NCBI GenBank assembly: GCA_001695595.3
Contig: MBPM02000159.1
Location: 1-64,000, forward strand
Source of the DNA: Plasmopara viticola
Lineage: Eukaryota; Oomycota; Peronosporomycetes; Peronosporales; Peronosporaceae
DNA: 64,000 nucleotides
Direction: 5' to 3'
Within the stretch, counting starts at the first letter, position 1. Each line of letters opens with the position of its first letter. Made by a program: the position numbers and the translations under genes. Below, piece by piece: positions 11,280 through 20,200 of this stretch. Below the pieces are notes generated by a model. The model searched no databases. It was not told the DNA's origin and saw nothing but the letters and a program-made list of their open reading frames with translations.

Positions 11280-12037
11280 TCTACAAAGCACAATTTTTGA
11301 TGTTATCGACCGCTGCTAACGAAAGTATGCCACGTATGGTCGGACTTTTAGTTCGGGTAAAGCTCATCGAAAAAATAGTACCAGTGGTCCAGGCGCACAT
11401 GTTTTACTGCCTTTCGAGTTCCTGAACCACCCTACTTTCTAAAGATTTCGTTTGTTGAGGCTCAAGAAATTTTACAAAGTTGGACTCATAAAACGACTGT
11501 CGTGCAAATGTGCCCGTGGTGTTTAATCTTGCAAATGCTAGAACCCTTCGACGTCAAAAATTGTCGAGCAGTGAGCGAACCAAGTGACGACAAGTCCATC
11601 TCCGTGATTCCTTGCGCTTAACATGAACGACAATATTTACATGCAGGCGTGCAAGTACAACATTGAGACGGGCGATGTCACACTAGTAATATGACATCGG
11701 TGACGTGCTATTACTTTTGATTAACGTGATTGATGTATGTGGAATGCCGCGGTATTGAATACATAGTTCGTCATTCTAGCGTGCGATTACTGGCCGGTGG
11801 CAATGCCCGTGCAACTCGTATACTCTCAGCAAACCACTTGCGGTTCGTTTACATTATAAAGCAAAGTTTGTCACAATTTATCGGAATAATCTGTTCATTA
11901 GACGTAAAAAGCAATTTGGTACGAGCAAGACTTAAATCGGGTGTTTCGTACCTGACTGCCTCCGCCTTGCCGAAAATTCAAACAGATCCTACCTCAATTC
12001 GCAAGGAGCAGCGTCAATTTCACTGCAAAACGGCCGT
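11280..12037. repeat. Repeat unit S, copy 1
   Basis: About 760 bp that align in the same orientation with 13985-14720, including the dispersed AACGAAAGTAT motif and the sequence up to and into the 12038 ORF. An open frame of 103 codons (11730-12041) exists but is closed in the second copy, so I do not call it a gene. It may be the upstream region of the 12038 gene. Confidence 0.55.
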
Positions 12038-12493
12038 TTGATCGCTACTTACCATACTTCAAAAGTACACTTGACCGAGTCATTGCTCGAGCTACGGCAA
12101 AGTGCTATTGGAGTCTCGCTCCTTTGGATTAATACACAAGACGGGCTTCGTGTGCGCCTGCGCCCAGGACGCTCGTGTGTCGACTACGTGAATGGCGACC
12201 TCTTTGAGTCACCACTCAAGCTCAAGCCAATATCTGGCCAGGAAAGAAAGTACTACTTGCCGGTACCGCTTCCTGAGCTCACACCCATATTCACGTCTCT
12301 CGAAAAACCTGGCGATGTTTTGAGGCTTCTTAGTTATCAGGGGCTCGCCTCGCAATCAAATTGCACCAGCGACGCCATCCCACTTGAAGAAGACTATCGA
12401 GCCCCCAACGATTACGATGACATCAACCCTGATGATGTCGATGAGTATCTCGACATAACGCAATCCGACAAGAAATCGCAAAGTCTCGAATGA
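12038..12493 (+). CDS. Hypothetical protein, 151 aa, acidic C-terminus
   Basis: It opens MIATYHTSKVHLTESLLELR and ends with an Asp/Glu-rich tail (DDINPDDVDEYLDITQSD). I see no signal peptide or membrane segment and recognise no domain. The first 40 codons recur in two other places (14720-14840, and minus 10350-10490), where changes keep conserved positions such as VSLLWLDTQDGLHVRL. That suggests a real protein family. The next ORF starts at 12490 and overlaps its stop in an ATGA arrangement, so the two may be one gene broken by a frameshift. An almost identical inverted copy is at 58172-58627. Confidence 0.45.
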   Translation: MIATYHTSKVHLTESLLELRQSAIGVSLLWINTQDGLRVRLRPGRSCVDYVNGDLFESPLKLKPISGQERKYYLPVPLPELTPIFTSLEKPGDVLRLLSYQGLASQSNCTSDAIPLEEDYRAPNDYDDINPDDVDEYLDITQSDKKSQSLE

Positions 12494-12831
12494 GTGTCAA
12501 GCCACGCGCTCCGACTTCGATCGTGCCTAGTTCATCAAGTGAGCAGAATTCAGTGCGTCCTAGAGCTGCAGATGCGTTTTGCAAATCGTTGCTCGGCCGT
12601 GAACCAACCACAAAACCAAAGCATGCGCTCGCTGTGTATCGCTCCACGTACAGTGAGGGTGGGCTTCAGACAGTCAGCTCTAGGCAAAGTTCAGCAGCCT
12701 TTAGAATCGACGGAAGCAGACTCTTGATGTCTCGTAGGCAGTATTCTACGTGTCATCCACAAATGTTGCCTAATTTAATGGTGACTCTCGAAAAAATGAT
12801 ATCTTTTAACTGGCAGGCATGTCAATCATAG
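12490..12831 (+). CDS. Hypothetical protein, 113 aa
   Basis: Ser/Arg-rich with no recognised domain (starts MSVKPRAPTSIVPSSSS). ATG 12490 overlaps the stop of the preceding ORF, so it could be the second half of one interrupted gene. The encoded protein is identical in the inverted copy at 57834-58175. Oomycete genes do not use polycistronic coupling, so the overlap is more likely a frameshift than an operon. Confidence 0.3.
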   Translation: MSVKPRAPTSIVPSSSSEQNSVRPRAADAFCKSLLGREPTTKPKHALAVYRSTYSEGGLQTVSSRQSSAAFRIDGSRLLMSRRQYSTCHPQMLPNLMVTLEKMISFNWQACQS

Positions 12832-13034
12832 GTTCGCATGGCCTCTTCGAGGTCGCATATCTCCACGAAGACTGCTCCAATTCCTACACAACATGTACAA
12901 GGAGATCCCTGAGATCCCACCAACGTAGCGGACGCTGGTTCCGAACTCGTTTCGCTTTTGCCGATTTTATTCCTCACCGATCACCTACCCAAATTCATTT
13001 GTTTGCTACAGTTGACTCAGAGATCTACAGTTAA
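12819..13034 (+). CDS. Doubtful short ORF, 71 aa
   Basis: Overlaps the end of the previous ORF by 13 bp and has no recognised motif. It is preserved with the same sequence in the inverted arm (57631-57846), which the recent duplication explains without selection. It ends just before the ACCGGCAGTT repeat block. Confidence 0.15.
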   Translation: MSIIGSHGLFEVAYLHEDCSNSYTTCTRRSLRSHQRSGRWFRTRFAFADFIPHRSPTQIHLFATVDSEIYS

Positions 13035-13039
13035 AAAAC

Positions 13040-13229
13040 AAGGAGTACCGGCAGTTGACAAAATGGAGTGCCGGATGGGTAATGCTTTCTCTTTTTATTG
13101 GTTGAAAAAACACTGTGTTCATTAACAAAAATAGACTGCTCCCATTGATAGAATGAACTAATCTCATTGGCTTAAATCAAGGGGTACCGGCAGTTTACCA
13201 AAAGGACACCGGCAGTTTAACGATTCCCC
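13040..13229. repeat. Block bounded by GTACCGGCAGTT repeats
   Basis: Left edge AGGAGTACCGGCAGTTGAC plus GAGTGCCGG; right edge GGGGTACCGGCAGTTTACC and then ACACCGGCAGTTTAAC. The core repeats are direct and about 150 bp apart, with A/T-rich sequence between. It might be a small non-autonomous element or decayed satellite units. A copy lies at 57437-57627. Confidence 0.5.
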
Positions 13230-13244
13230 TAATATAATAACGAT

Positions 13245-13555
13245 TTGCTTTTCAAGTCTGATGGGCAGCTAACTTTGCTCACCAGCTGCAAGTGGTTTGG
13301 TGACAGTCTACGACCAGCACGAACAGTCACGTACCGTGAGCGTCAGTCGAGGCTCTTGCGCCTTCGAAGTAAACTCCGAGAGAAAACTACCGCAGCTGAA
13401 GAGAGGGCGTGTTACTTGCAAGCCAATCGCGAAAATTGACAATTTGGCATGCCAGCGAGACATGTTAACTCATTGATAGCCAAAGGATTTGAGAATTGCT
13501 GCTGTACCAAAGCCGATAAATAACAATTTCATTTACCTGTGGGCATATTTATGAA
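13245..13555 (+). pseudogene. RxLR/EER-like remnant 3
   Basis: Nearly the same as remnant 2: RLLR at 13350-13361 and EER at 13398-13406 in one open frame (13245-13439). The C-terminal part continues after the stop in other frames up to the GGGCATATTTATGA end at about 13555. Remnants 2 and 3 share the same frame break between EER and the C-terminal part, so they descend from one already broken copy. Inverted twin 57110-57420. Confidence 0.5.
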
Positions 13556-13739
13556 GAAGTACAACAAGATCAGAGATGCCTTCAACCGACAAACCGCCAA
13601 TCTACACAGATATCGTCTGAAGCCTATATTCTGCAATGGGGTAAGAGGTTAAATGGAAATGCATGTCCAGTTACTATTTAAGTAACAAGACTACTACATT
13701 TTTCTCCTAAGTCCGCTTTCACATCCAAAGAGGTGTTTT

Positions 13740-14040
13740 GACTTTCATGGAGAAAAATATTGCGGTCTGAGATTCAATTCTTGCAAGAAACAATTCCATC
13801 TACCAAGCACAATGTTTGATGTTATTGATCGCTGCTAACAAAAGTATGCCACGTATGGTTGGACTTTTAGTCCGTGAAAATGATGGCTTGTATTTCATTT
13901 TCCATGAAGAAAAATCTAGCGGTCTCAGAATGAATTTGTTCAAGAAACATTTCCATCTGATTATTGAAGCTACCAAGCACAATTCTTGATACTATCGATC
14001 GCTGCTAACGAAAGTATGTTACGTATAATGGGACTTTTCG
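13740..14040. repeat. Two tandem units of about 150 bp
   Basis: Each unit runs from CATGGAGAAAAAT through GCGGTCTGAGA, CCAAGCACAAT and CGCTGCTAAC to AAGTATG and GGACTTTT. The second unit (from about 13890) is diverged and slightly longer. Single copies of the same motif occur near 11240-11340 and, inverted, at 22730-22800 and 14900-14990. No gene is seen from 13556 to 14720. Confidence 0.6.
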
Positions 14041-14850
14041 CTCGGTTTAGAAATTAGTTTCTCAGAGGTCCAGGCGCACATGCCTTGCTGCCTTTCGAAC
14101 TCCTGAACCACCCTACTTTTCAAGAATTTCGTTGACGTGAGGTTTGAGAAATGATGCAAAGTTTGACTCATAAGATGACTATCATGCAAATATGTCCGTG
14201 GTGTTTAACTTTTGCAAATGTTAGCACCCTTCGACGTCAAAAGTTGTCGAGCAGTGAGCGAATCAAGATACGACAAATCCATCCCCGTGATTCTTTGCGC
14301 TTAACAAGATCGACAAGATCACACATCTACATACAGGCGTGCAAGTACAACATTGAGACGGGCGGTAACAACTTGTAATGTGACATACACTGACATGCTA
14401 TTACTTTTAATCAACGTTATTGGTGTATGCGGAATGCCGCGGTATTGAATACATAGTGCGTCATTTTCCCGTGCGAGTACTGGCGGGTGGCATGGCCCGT
14501 GCATTTCGTATACTCTCACCAGACCACTTGCGGTTCGTTTACATGATAAAGCAAAATTTGTCACAATTACTCGAAGAAATTTGTTAATTTATCGTGAAAA
14601 GCAGTTTTGTACTAGCATGAGTGTTTCGTACCTGACTGCCTTAGCCTTGTCGAGAATTCAAGCAGATCCTACCTCAATACGCAAGGAGTAGCGTCGATTT
14701 CTTTGCGAAACGGCCCTTTGATCGCTACTTACCATACTCAAAGAGCGAACTTGACCGAGGCATTGCTCAAGCTACGTTTAAGTGCTATTGGGGTCTCGCT
14801 CCTTTGGCTAGATACACAAGACGGGCTTCATGTGCGCCTGAACCTCTGGC
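14035..14850 (+). pseudogene. Repeat unit S, copy 2, with truncated 12038-type gene
   Basis: It aligns in the same orientation with 11340-12160. Near 14715-14840 the 12038-type protein start is readable (IATYHTQ, LRLSAIGVSLLWLDTQDGL) but lacks its ATG and ends at a breakpoint after GLHVRL, where the 12038 gene continues for another 110 codons. From 14850 to 15180 nothing is recognisable apart from one inverted copy of the dispersed motif at about 14880-14990. Confidence 0.5.
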
Positions 14851-15181
14851 TACTCATTTGTTAATGTGTTTTACCCGAACAAGCGCTAACGGAAAGTTCA
14901 ATAGCACGTGGCATACTTTCGTTAGCAGCGATCGGTAACATCCAAAACTGTGCTTGGTAGACGAAATTATATCTCAGACCGCACTATTTTTCTCCATCAA
15001 AAAAACAAAGCAAATGATTTGAATGAGTAAACTAACTTGGAGGTACAATATATTGTTTTTGTTACTAAAGCAGTACGAAATTTCGGCTTTGGTTTCTCTT
15101 TAGCTTTGGCTTTCAATGAGTCAACTTGTCTTGCTTGGATGGTTTTAAAGGTGCATTCCACGACGCTTAATCCCCGACTTG

Positions 15182-15352
15182 TCATCCATGAGCTCGGGAA
15201 CCACGATTATTAGGGTCCTCGGGACCAGTGCGAATGATAGGATGTCCTGGCGGTAAGGGATGTGAGCTAGCAACAGCCTTTTTTTTTAATTCACCGTGAC
15301 CAGTGGCGAGTAATGTAGCTAGAATGAGGACGAAAACGCACGATCGACGCAT
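15182..15352 (-). CDS. Putative secreted short protein, 56 aa
   Basis: ATG at 15352 opens MRRSC followed by a strongly hydrophobic run, VFVLILATLLATGHG, then a Lys/Pro-rich part (ELKKKAVASS, HPLPPGHP) and a TGA at 15184-15182. This is a textbook signal-peptide layout with a short n-region, hydrophobic core and small residues before a likely cleavage site. The same leader, with ATG changed to ATC, precedes RxLR-like remnant 4 at 22335. The ORF is probably the N-terminal part of the same effector-like family, cut short by a stop: an overlapping frame (ATGA) continues for 62 Lys-rich codons. Twin at 55311-55481. Confidence 0.5.
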   Translation of the reverse strand: MRRSCVFVLILATLLATGHGELKKKAVASSHPLPPGHPIIRTGPEDPNNRGSRAHG

Positions 15353-15534
15353 GCTTCACCACTTGCAGTGCAAAAAGAAAAGTGAGCTCCTGGTCGTGCT
15401 TGAGCTGCAGAAGCCGTATTTACTTAGATAATTTGCCACCTCGGACGGGTAACGACCACATGAGAGCGAAAGAAAAAAGGCTTATTGAATTTTGGTAGGC
15501 TATCCATGTTTGCAAAGCTTTTGTTTACATAAAA

Positions 15535-17095
15535 TGCCGGTAGTATATCCTTGATAACGCAAGTTCGTTACTTTCTTTGAACCTGTCGCGAGGTCCAATG
15601 CCGCACCATTGAACGCAAAAACCATCTACATATGGTCCACACGACAAGACGTCCACGCAACAAATGTGAGCAGCCTCTCTGATAATTAGGAGTATTCCTT
15701 GTCTATACTTCCTCATGGCAGACCCATCTTTTCAATTCTATCCACAAAACGGAAATCCAAGTAACACCAAAGAGCAGTCTTTGTGTATGCAATGGAACGA
15801 TATCGACCACCCAGCAGCCGCACGGTAGAAAAAAAGCAAAATGGGTGCGACGCAAGCATATGGCTTTATTTGGGAAACGACCACATGAGAGCGACAAGAT
15901 GTGAAAGAAAAGAGGCAAATTAAAATTCTGGTAGGCTATCTATGCTTGTAAAGATTTCGTTTCCTTGGAATGCCGTTAGTAAATTCTCGATAACGCAAGG
16001 TCGTTAGATTCTATGTACTTGTCGCGTGGTCCAATGCCGCACCATTCGTCGCATACATCATCTACATATGGTCCACACGACAGGACGTCCATGCGACAAA
16101 TGTGAGCAGCCGTTTGATAAGGGAGAGTATTCGTAATCTTTACTACCTAATAGCAAACCCATCATCTCAATTCTATCCACTATACGGCAATCCAAGTGAG
16201 ATCAGAGAGCAGTCTTTGACAATGGAACGATATCGACCACTCAGCAGCCGCACGGTAAAAAAATGCTGAATGGGTGCGACGCAAGCATATGGTAATGCTA
16301 AGATACCGTCGACCTTTAGCGTACGCGTTTTTATGCGTTCGAGCAGAAACAGATTTCGTGTCGTCAACGTTTTGCATTGTCTCATCTGCTCATTTGATGC
16401 AGAAGCCTTTTTACGTGTCTAAAATTGCGACCGAATCTGACCACTGGGTGAGTGCGAAAATAAAGTACTTAGAAGCACATTGTCCTCGAAACAAAGACGG
16501 CAGCTTCTTTTTGCATGCAACTCGTCGGCTGCATATTGTCCTTGTCATCTTCCTAGCCTTGATCTGCGGCGCATAATAGAACCGTTATAGCGCTCACAGC
16601 ATTGCCGAGGCCAGCCAACGTAGCTGCCACACTCACACCATGACTCAGTGAGCGCAATGGCTGCATCGCAGTCGCATAAGCGTATGTGTGCAAACAGCGT
16701 GCCACTGCGAACGCGATCATTGCTCGGTAATGGACGACTGGGTCCGCTCCAGCCATGATCCCTGCACCAAAGATTAAAAGACCTAACGGAATAGACTCCT
16801 AATCGTTCAAGACAATGCTTCCCCAACGCTGCGCTACCTCATACGTCGCAGTACTGCTCGTCTTGTCAAGCCCAAACGTCTCTTTGTGCTAAGTGGACGA
16901 AAACTTTGTATCTTCGGGATAGGTTATCCATGTTTGCAAAGCTTTCGTTTACATGCCGGTAGTATATTCTTAAATTCGCAAGGTCGTTAGATTCTTTGTA
17001 CCTGTCGCGAGGTCCAATGCCGCACCATTGGTCGCATAAACCTTCTACATATGGTCCACACGACAAGACGTCCATGCGACAAATGTGAGTAGCCG
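15535..17095. repeat. Three copies of a 140-bp unit (U) with non-coding sequence
   Basis: Copies at about 15535-15680, 15968-16110 and 16952-17095 share GTCGCG(A/T)GGTCCAATGCCG, CTACATATGGTCCACACGAC and AGGACGTCCA. Two further units of about 90 bp (ATCGATCGT-like GGAACGATATCGACCAC to GACGCAAGCATATGG) sit at 15790-15865 and 16220-16290. In minus translation the unit reads GPRDRYKESN, conserved between copies, but no unit has a full gene. Related copies are at 30090-30200, 54005-54150 and 55010-55160. Confidence 0.6.
16553..16910 (-). pseudogene. MAPEG-like fragment, copy 1
   Basis: The minus frame 16756-16553 reads MAGADPVVHYRAM, FAVARCLHTYAYA, QPLRSLSHGVSV. Upstream in the same frame, across a TAG, is LND, ESIPLG. 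The set ND-E-x-IP, then R-LHTxAY, then QPxRSL matches membrane-associated proteins in eicosanoid and glutathione metabolism (microsomal GST type). The TAG falls inside the NDxE motif. The N-terminal part of the domain is not recognisable. Copies at 30265-30650 and 54190-54531. Confidence 0.6.
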
Positions 17096-18766
17096 CTCTG
17101 ATAAGGGGGGGGGGTATCCAATGTCTTTACTACCTGATAGCGAACACATCATCTCGATTTTATCCACTAAACGGTAATCCAAGAGGTCCAATGCCGTCTT
17201 AAAATATCAAGCATTGTGTCTTACTCTTAAAGTAATAGAAAACTGTAATTCGTTGTTATGCGATGCACTTGCATCATTCCTTTGAAATACGATCGGAAAT
17301 GAATAGCGTCCCAGGTAAACCGATAGTCATCTTAATCATTGCATCGGCTTTAGCAGCTGTATCACCTTTGAGATTTTGTTGACCATTTATAAAGCTGAAT
17401 TGGGAGCGTGAATCCTGATAGTAAATATGTTGTAGAATTTCGGCATTGGCGCAATATGTTTATACCCATCTAAAGGCGCTTTCACCGATCGATGATAAAT
17501 TAAAAGGCTCTCACGGTCGCATCGATCACCCTTGTGACTAGAATCGGACGCACAGCTTACTAGACCGCAGCCGAAGGCTACTTTAAGCCAATAATCTTTT
17601 GAGACTGCAGCTTTGTTGTGCAGTACTGTCAACCTTTGAGTCCATAATGACTCTTGGTTTATGTGCCATTAAAAGCTGTTCGAGTGCTAGTATGTTGCTT
17701 GTCGCGGTTTGAGACAGCAATTTGCGTTCCTCTTACTCGAGCCATTTTATAATAATTAATCATAAAAATTGCTTATGCCGCTTGGCTGTTTAAGTAGACT
17801 GGCGCACATCGCACAGTGTTTATACACCCTTTTTATCAGGGAGTCGCTATAGTTTTCGTTAATCACGCCATACCCCCCTTTTTATGGCACCCCTTAGTAT
17901 ACAGGGCCAAAACCGCCTTTACCTTAAGTTTTGAATGTTTGTTGGCTGCAACAATTAAGGATCTTTGTAAGATTAAAACATCAAAACTTTCAATATTCGA
18001 GGGTTGCGTGAATTTCGCACATGGGTATCGGGGATTGAAAGAGCTTTTAAAGCTTTTGGAATATCATTGCCTCCGGTGACGTGCTTGTGTGCAGCACTCG
18101 GCGCAGCTCTGCGACGATGCGAATGCTCCGCGCATCAATCGTGCTAGTGCAAATACGAGCACCGTTTGACCCATCCGCCGATTGTAATTGCTTGGCATTG
18201 GATAGCGAGCTGAATAGGGCAGCAGAAGGCGAGATAGTCAACATGCAGTTAATTTTGGCACGAACCTTTGAGAGTTTATAATGGCCTTTTCAAAATTGTG
18301 ACTTTCCAACTTCCTATATTGTCCAGACAGTATTGTCTAGAATTGTTCGATGGTTCTGATACCGACGCCACCATACAGGACGCAAGTCACCACCTGACAA
18401 ACGCTGCAGTAAATAGACCCAGGTGCTCGCACCGTCGTCGCTCGATCCAGAGCAGAAAAACAAAAATTCTTCACCAGCTGCCTCAAAACAGAGCGCCCGC
18501 TTTTTTATATTTCTAAAAAGCGTACAGACAGCATGCCATTCTGCAACTGCACATCTCCACGTGGCTTGTCTAAATTGTTACTGCAGCGATGCCCACTACT
18601 CTCTTGTTGCTACCTTCATTCTCTTAATCAGTACAAAGTATCGTCGTTTCCACCTTTTCCAACAAAAATGCAAGTTGATTCACATTTGTGCAATAAAAAC
18701 TCTTTTTCATATACGTACATGACAACCGCCTGCTTGTAAAGCCAGCCACTGCGTATTAACTCTCGG
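17096..18766. other. Repeated flank without a confident gene
   Basis: Mirrored at 28387-30090 and present in a more diverged third copy at 52482-54000. A 65-codon minus ORF (18244-18047, MLTISPSAALFSSLSNAK) is intact in both arms of the C/D duplication but broken in the third copy, so it may be the end of a lost gene. Near 17815-17905 there are short repeats of CCCTTTTTAT. No domain is recognised. Confidence 0.45.
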
Positions 18767-18862
18767 TCAATAAGTATCGACGACGAGCTTCCCGTTGATC
18801 TTTGCAAGTTGTTGTTCGAATGCCTCGAAATTTAGCCGGTATCTCGTGTAAACATACTTCAT
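18767..18862 (-). CDS. Conserved 31-aa ORF, possibly a 3' exon, copy 1
   Basis: Reads MKYVYTRYRLN, then FEQQLAKINGKLVVDTY and stop. The diverged copy at 52386-52481 differs by few amino acids (RVN, LETF), and several base changes are silent, which hints at past coding constraint. Too short to be a full gene; likely a terminal exon or domain end. Exact twin at 28291-28386. Confidence 0.35.
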   Translation of the reverse strand: MKYVYTRYRLNFEAFEQQLAKINGKLVVDTY

Positions 18863-18962
18863 AAAGTCTCCTGATCTGGTACGCAATCTATCTTGTTAGT
18901 AGGAACTTCTCGCCTAGCCAAAGCTCCCACGAAAACTTCTTACCGCCCAACTGTCGGTGGGT

Positions 18963-19103
18963 TCATTGTGCGTCCTCTGCGATCCGCACCACCACCACAT
19001 GTTCGTCCTCCTCTCCGTCGTGCTTGTCGACCACAAACTTGGCTTCATCTCCTCCATCATCTTCAATTTTCACTTTGACTTCCACCCGGTCCGCGCTGCT
19101 TTT
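18963..19103 (-). pseudogene. Acidic/valine-rich coding remnant, copy 1
   Basis: Open for 47 codons without an ATG: VEVKVKIEDDGGDEAKF, then DKHDGEEDEHVVVVRIAEDAQ and stop. Charge and codon texture look coding, and it could be a last exon. It lies just outside the C 5' LTR (19206), with about 100 bp of non-coding sequence between. Twin at 28050-28190. Confidence 0.35.
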
Positions 19104-19205
19104 CTACATTTCGACTTTTTGTGTGCGTGTATTCGAATACCGAGAAGATGGTGTAGGGATGCTATAAAAAGTGGGGTGTAAGGTGGTTGACGAAGGGGGG
19201 GAGCG

Positions 19206-19433
19206 TGTTATTTATATGACGCCGCTGTTGATGTGACGTCACGACGAACCTTCTAGAAGGATCTAGAAGGATAGGCTCAGAGGGATTACGGCAAATACCG
19301 GTTGGGTACTGGTACGACGACCCTTATAGAAGGATCTAGAAGGATAGGCTTAGAGGTAGCACAGGGTAGCGAACAAAGGACCTAAATATATTCACTTTAC
19401 TTTTTGCCTTCTCCTGCGCACAACAACTCAACA
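19206..19433 (+). repeat. 5' LTR of element C
   Basis: 228 bp, TGTTATTT to CTCAACA, equal in length to the D 5' LTR. It has two internal copies of a segment containing CTAGAAGGATAGGCT, 75-80 bp apart, and the shared core GGACCTAAATATATTCACTT near the end (TATA-like). The last part is alignable with the family 1 LTR, so the families are related. Confidence 0.9.
19246..19268 (+). promoter_or_regulatory. Heat-shock-element-like array in C LTR
   Basis: Units phased every 5 bp: GAA 19246, TTC 19251, GAA 19256, ATC 19261 (one mismatch), GAA 19266. A TGACGTCA palindrome lies just before at 19234-19241. A second, weaker array (GAA 19329, ATC 19334, GAA 19339) is in the internal duplicate. Confidence 0.6.
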
Positions 19434-19476
19434 GGTTAACCGCACAAGACTCTCGCCAAACCTCCCCTCCATCCCA

Positions 19477-20200
19477 ATGCCGACGACAAGAAGTGAAGTC
19501 CTCCTGGGTAGTGGAAACTACTTCCACTGGGAGTTTGCCATGCGCATGACGCTGGCTAGGAAGGGTCTGCTAGCGCACATGCAAGTGGTCAAGCCTGAGG
19601 CGGAGAGGACCGAGACGTGGGTGCTCAGCGACATGAAGGCACTTGGGCTTATCGCCCAGGGAGTGGCAATTGAGCATCATACGAAGATTCGGACGGCCAC
19701 GACGGCAATCATGGCGTGGAATACGCTGCGCGACTTCTACAACCGCTCGACGATGCACAATCGTGTGTCGATGACCCGTCGCCTCCACGAATTCAAGATG
19801 GCTGATGGGGTGGCGATGTCGAAACACCTAGACAGCTTCTATGAGCTGATCGTGGGACTGCAGACGTTGGGAGAACCACTTGACGATGCTCGTCAACAAG
19901 TGATTCTTCTGAGCAGTCTCCCAGAGGAATACGAAATTCTCTCGTCGATTGTGGAGAACTCCAAGGACGTGTTTTGATCGAGGTAAAAGAGAAGCTTCTG
20001 AAGGAGTACGAGCGACTTGAGAAGAAAGAGTCTATGGAGCGCGCGTTCAAGGTGAATACAGGACGTTTCAAGGGAGGCCAAGGCAGTGGCCGTAAAGGGA
20101 ATGGTCCACGGAAGAACGGAGGGGCAAGTGTTTTAAGTGTGGCCAAGTCGGACATTCGAAGCGGGATTGTCAGAAGAAGAACGGCTTCGAGGTTGATGAT
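19477..20200 (+). pseudogene. gag of element C
   Basis: Starts MPTTRSEVLLGSGNYFHWEF. The first frame ends at about 19976, where one base is lost compared with D (GTGTTTTGATC against GTGTCTTTGATC). The rest of Gag, including the Lys-rich EKLLKEYERLEKKE region absent from family 1, follows at 19974. The CCHC knuckle (CFKCGQVGHSKRDC) is encoded around 20130-20175 but in another frame, a break shared with D. Confidence 0.9.

Larger units (their letters stand above)
6669..15866. repeat. Left arm of the large inverted duplication (partner 54805-64000)
   Basis: Coordinates of matching features sum to about 70,665 throughout (B 3' LTR/H 3' LTR, hairpins, hypothetical ORFs, signal-peptide ORF). Several ORFs in the two arms encode identical proteins, for example 12490-12831 and 57834-58175. 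The 456-bp ORF at 12038 shows one amino-acid difference from its partner. The arm may extend further left, because the partner is cut by the window end. Confidence 0.88.

Noticed and set aside
11730..12041. 103-codon plus frame before the 12038 ORF
   Set aside because: Closed in the second copy of the same repeat (14400-14710), and no motif.
14319..14564. 81-codon minus frame (MTNFALSCKRTASGL) and twin 56099-56344
   Set aside because: Lies inside repeat unit S and is not open in the other copy of that unit.
16274..16576. 100-codon plus frame (HLMQKPFYVSK) opposite the MAPEG fragment
   Set aside because: Partly kept in other copies, but antisense to the better-supported MAPEG reading and without a known domain.
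18423..18722. 99-codon frame and mirror 28431-28730
   Set aside because: Broken in the diverged third copy (52526-52747 is shorter and shifted); looks like a chance frame over the sequence downstream of the 31-aa ORF.
19970..20180. Programmed frameshift between gag and pol in family 2
   Set aside because: Copia elements usually use one frame, E does so here, and no slippery site is evident. C also has an additional one-base loss. Decay is simpler.
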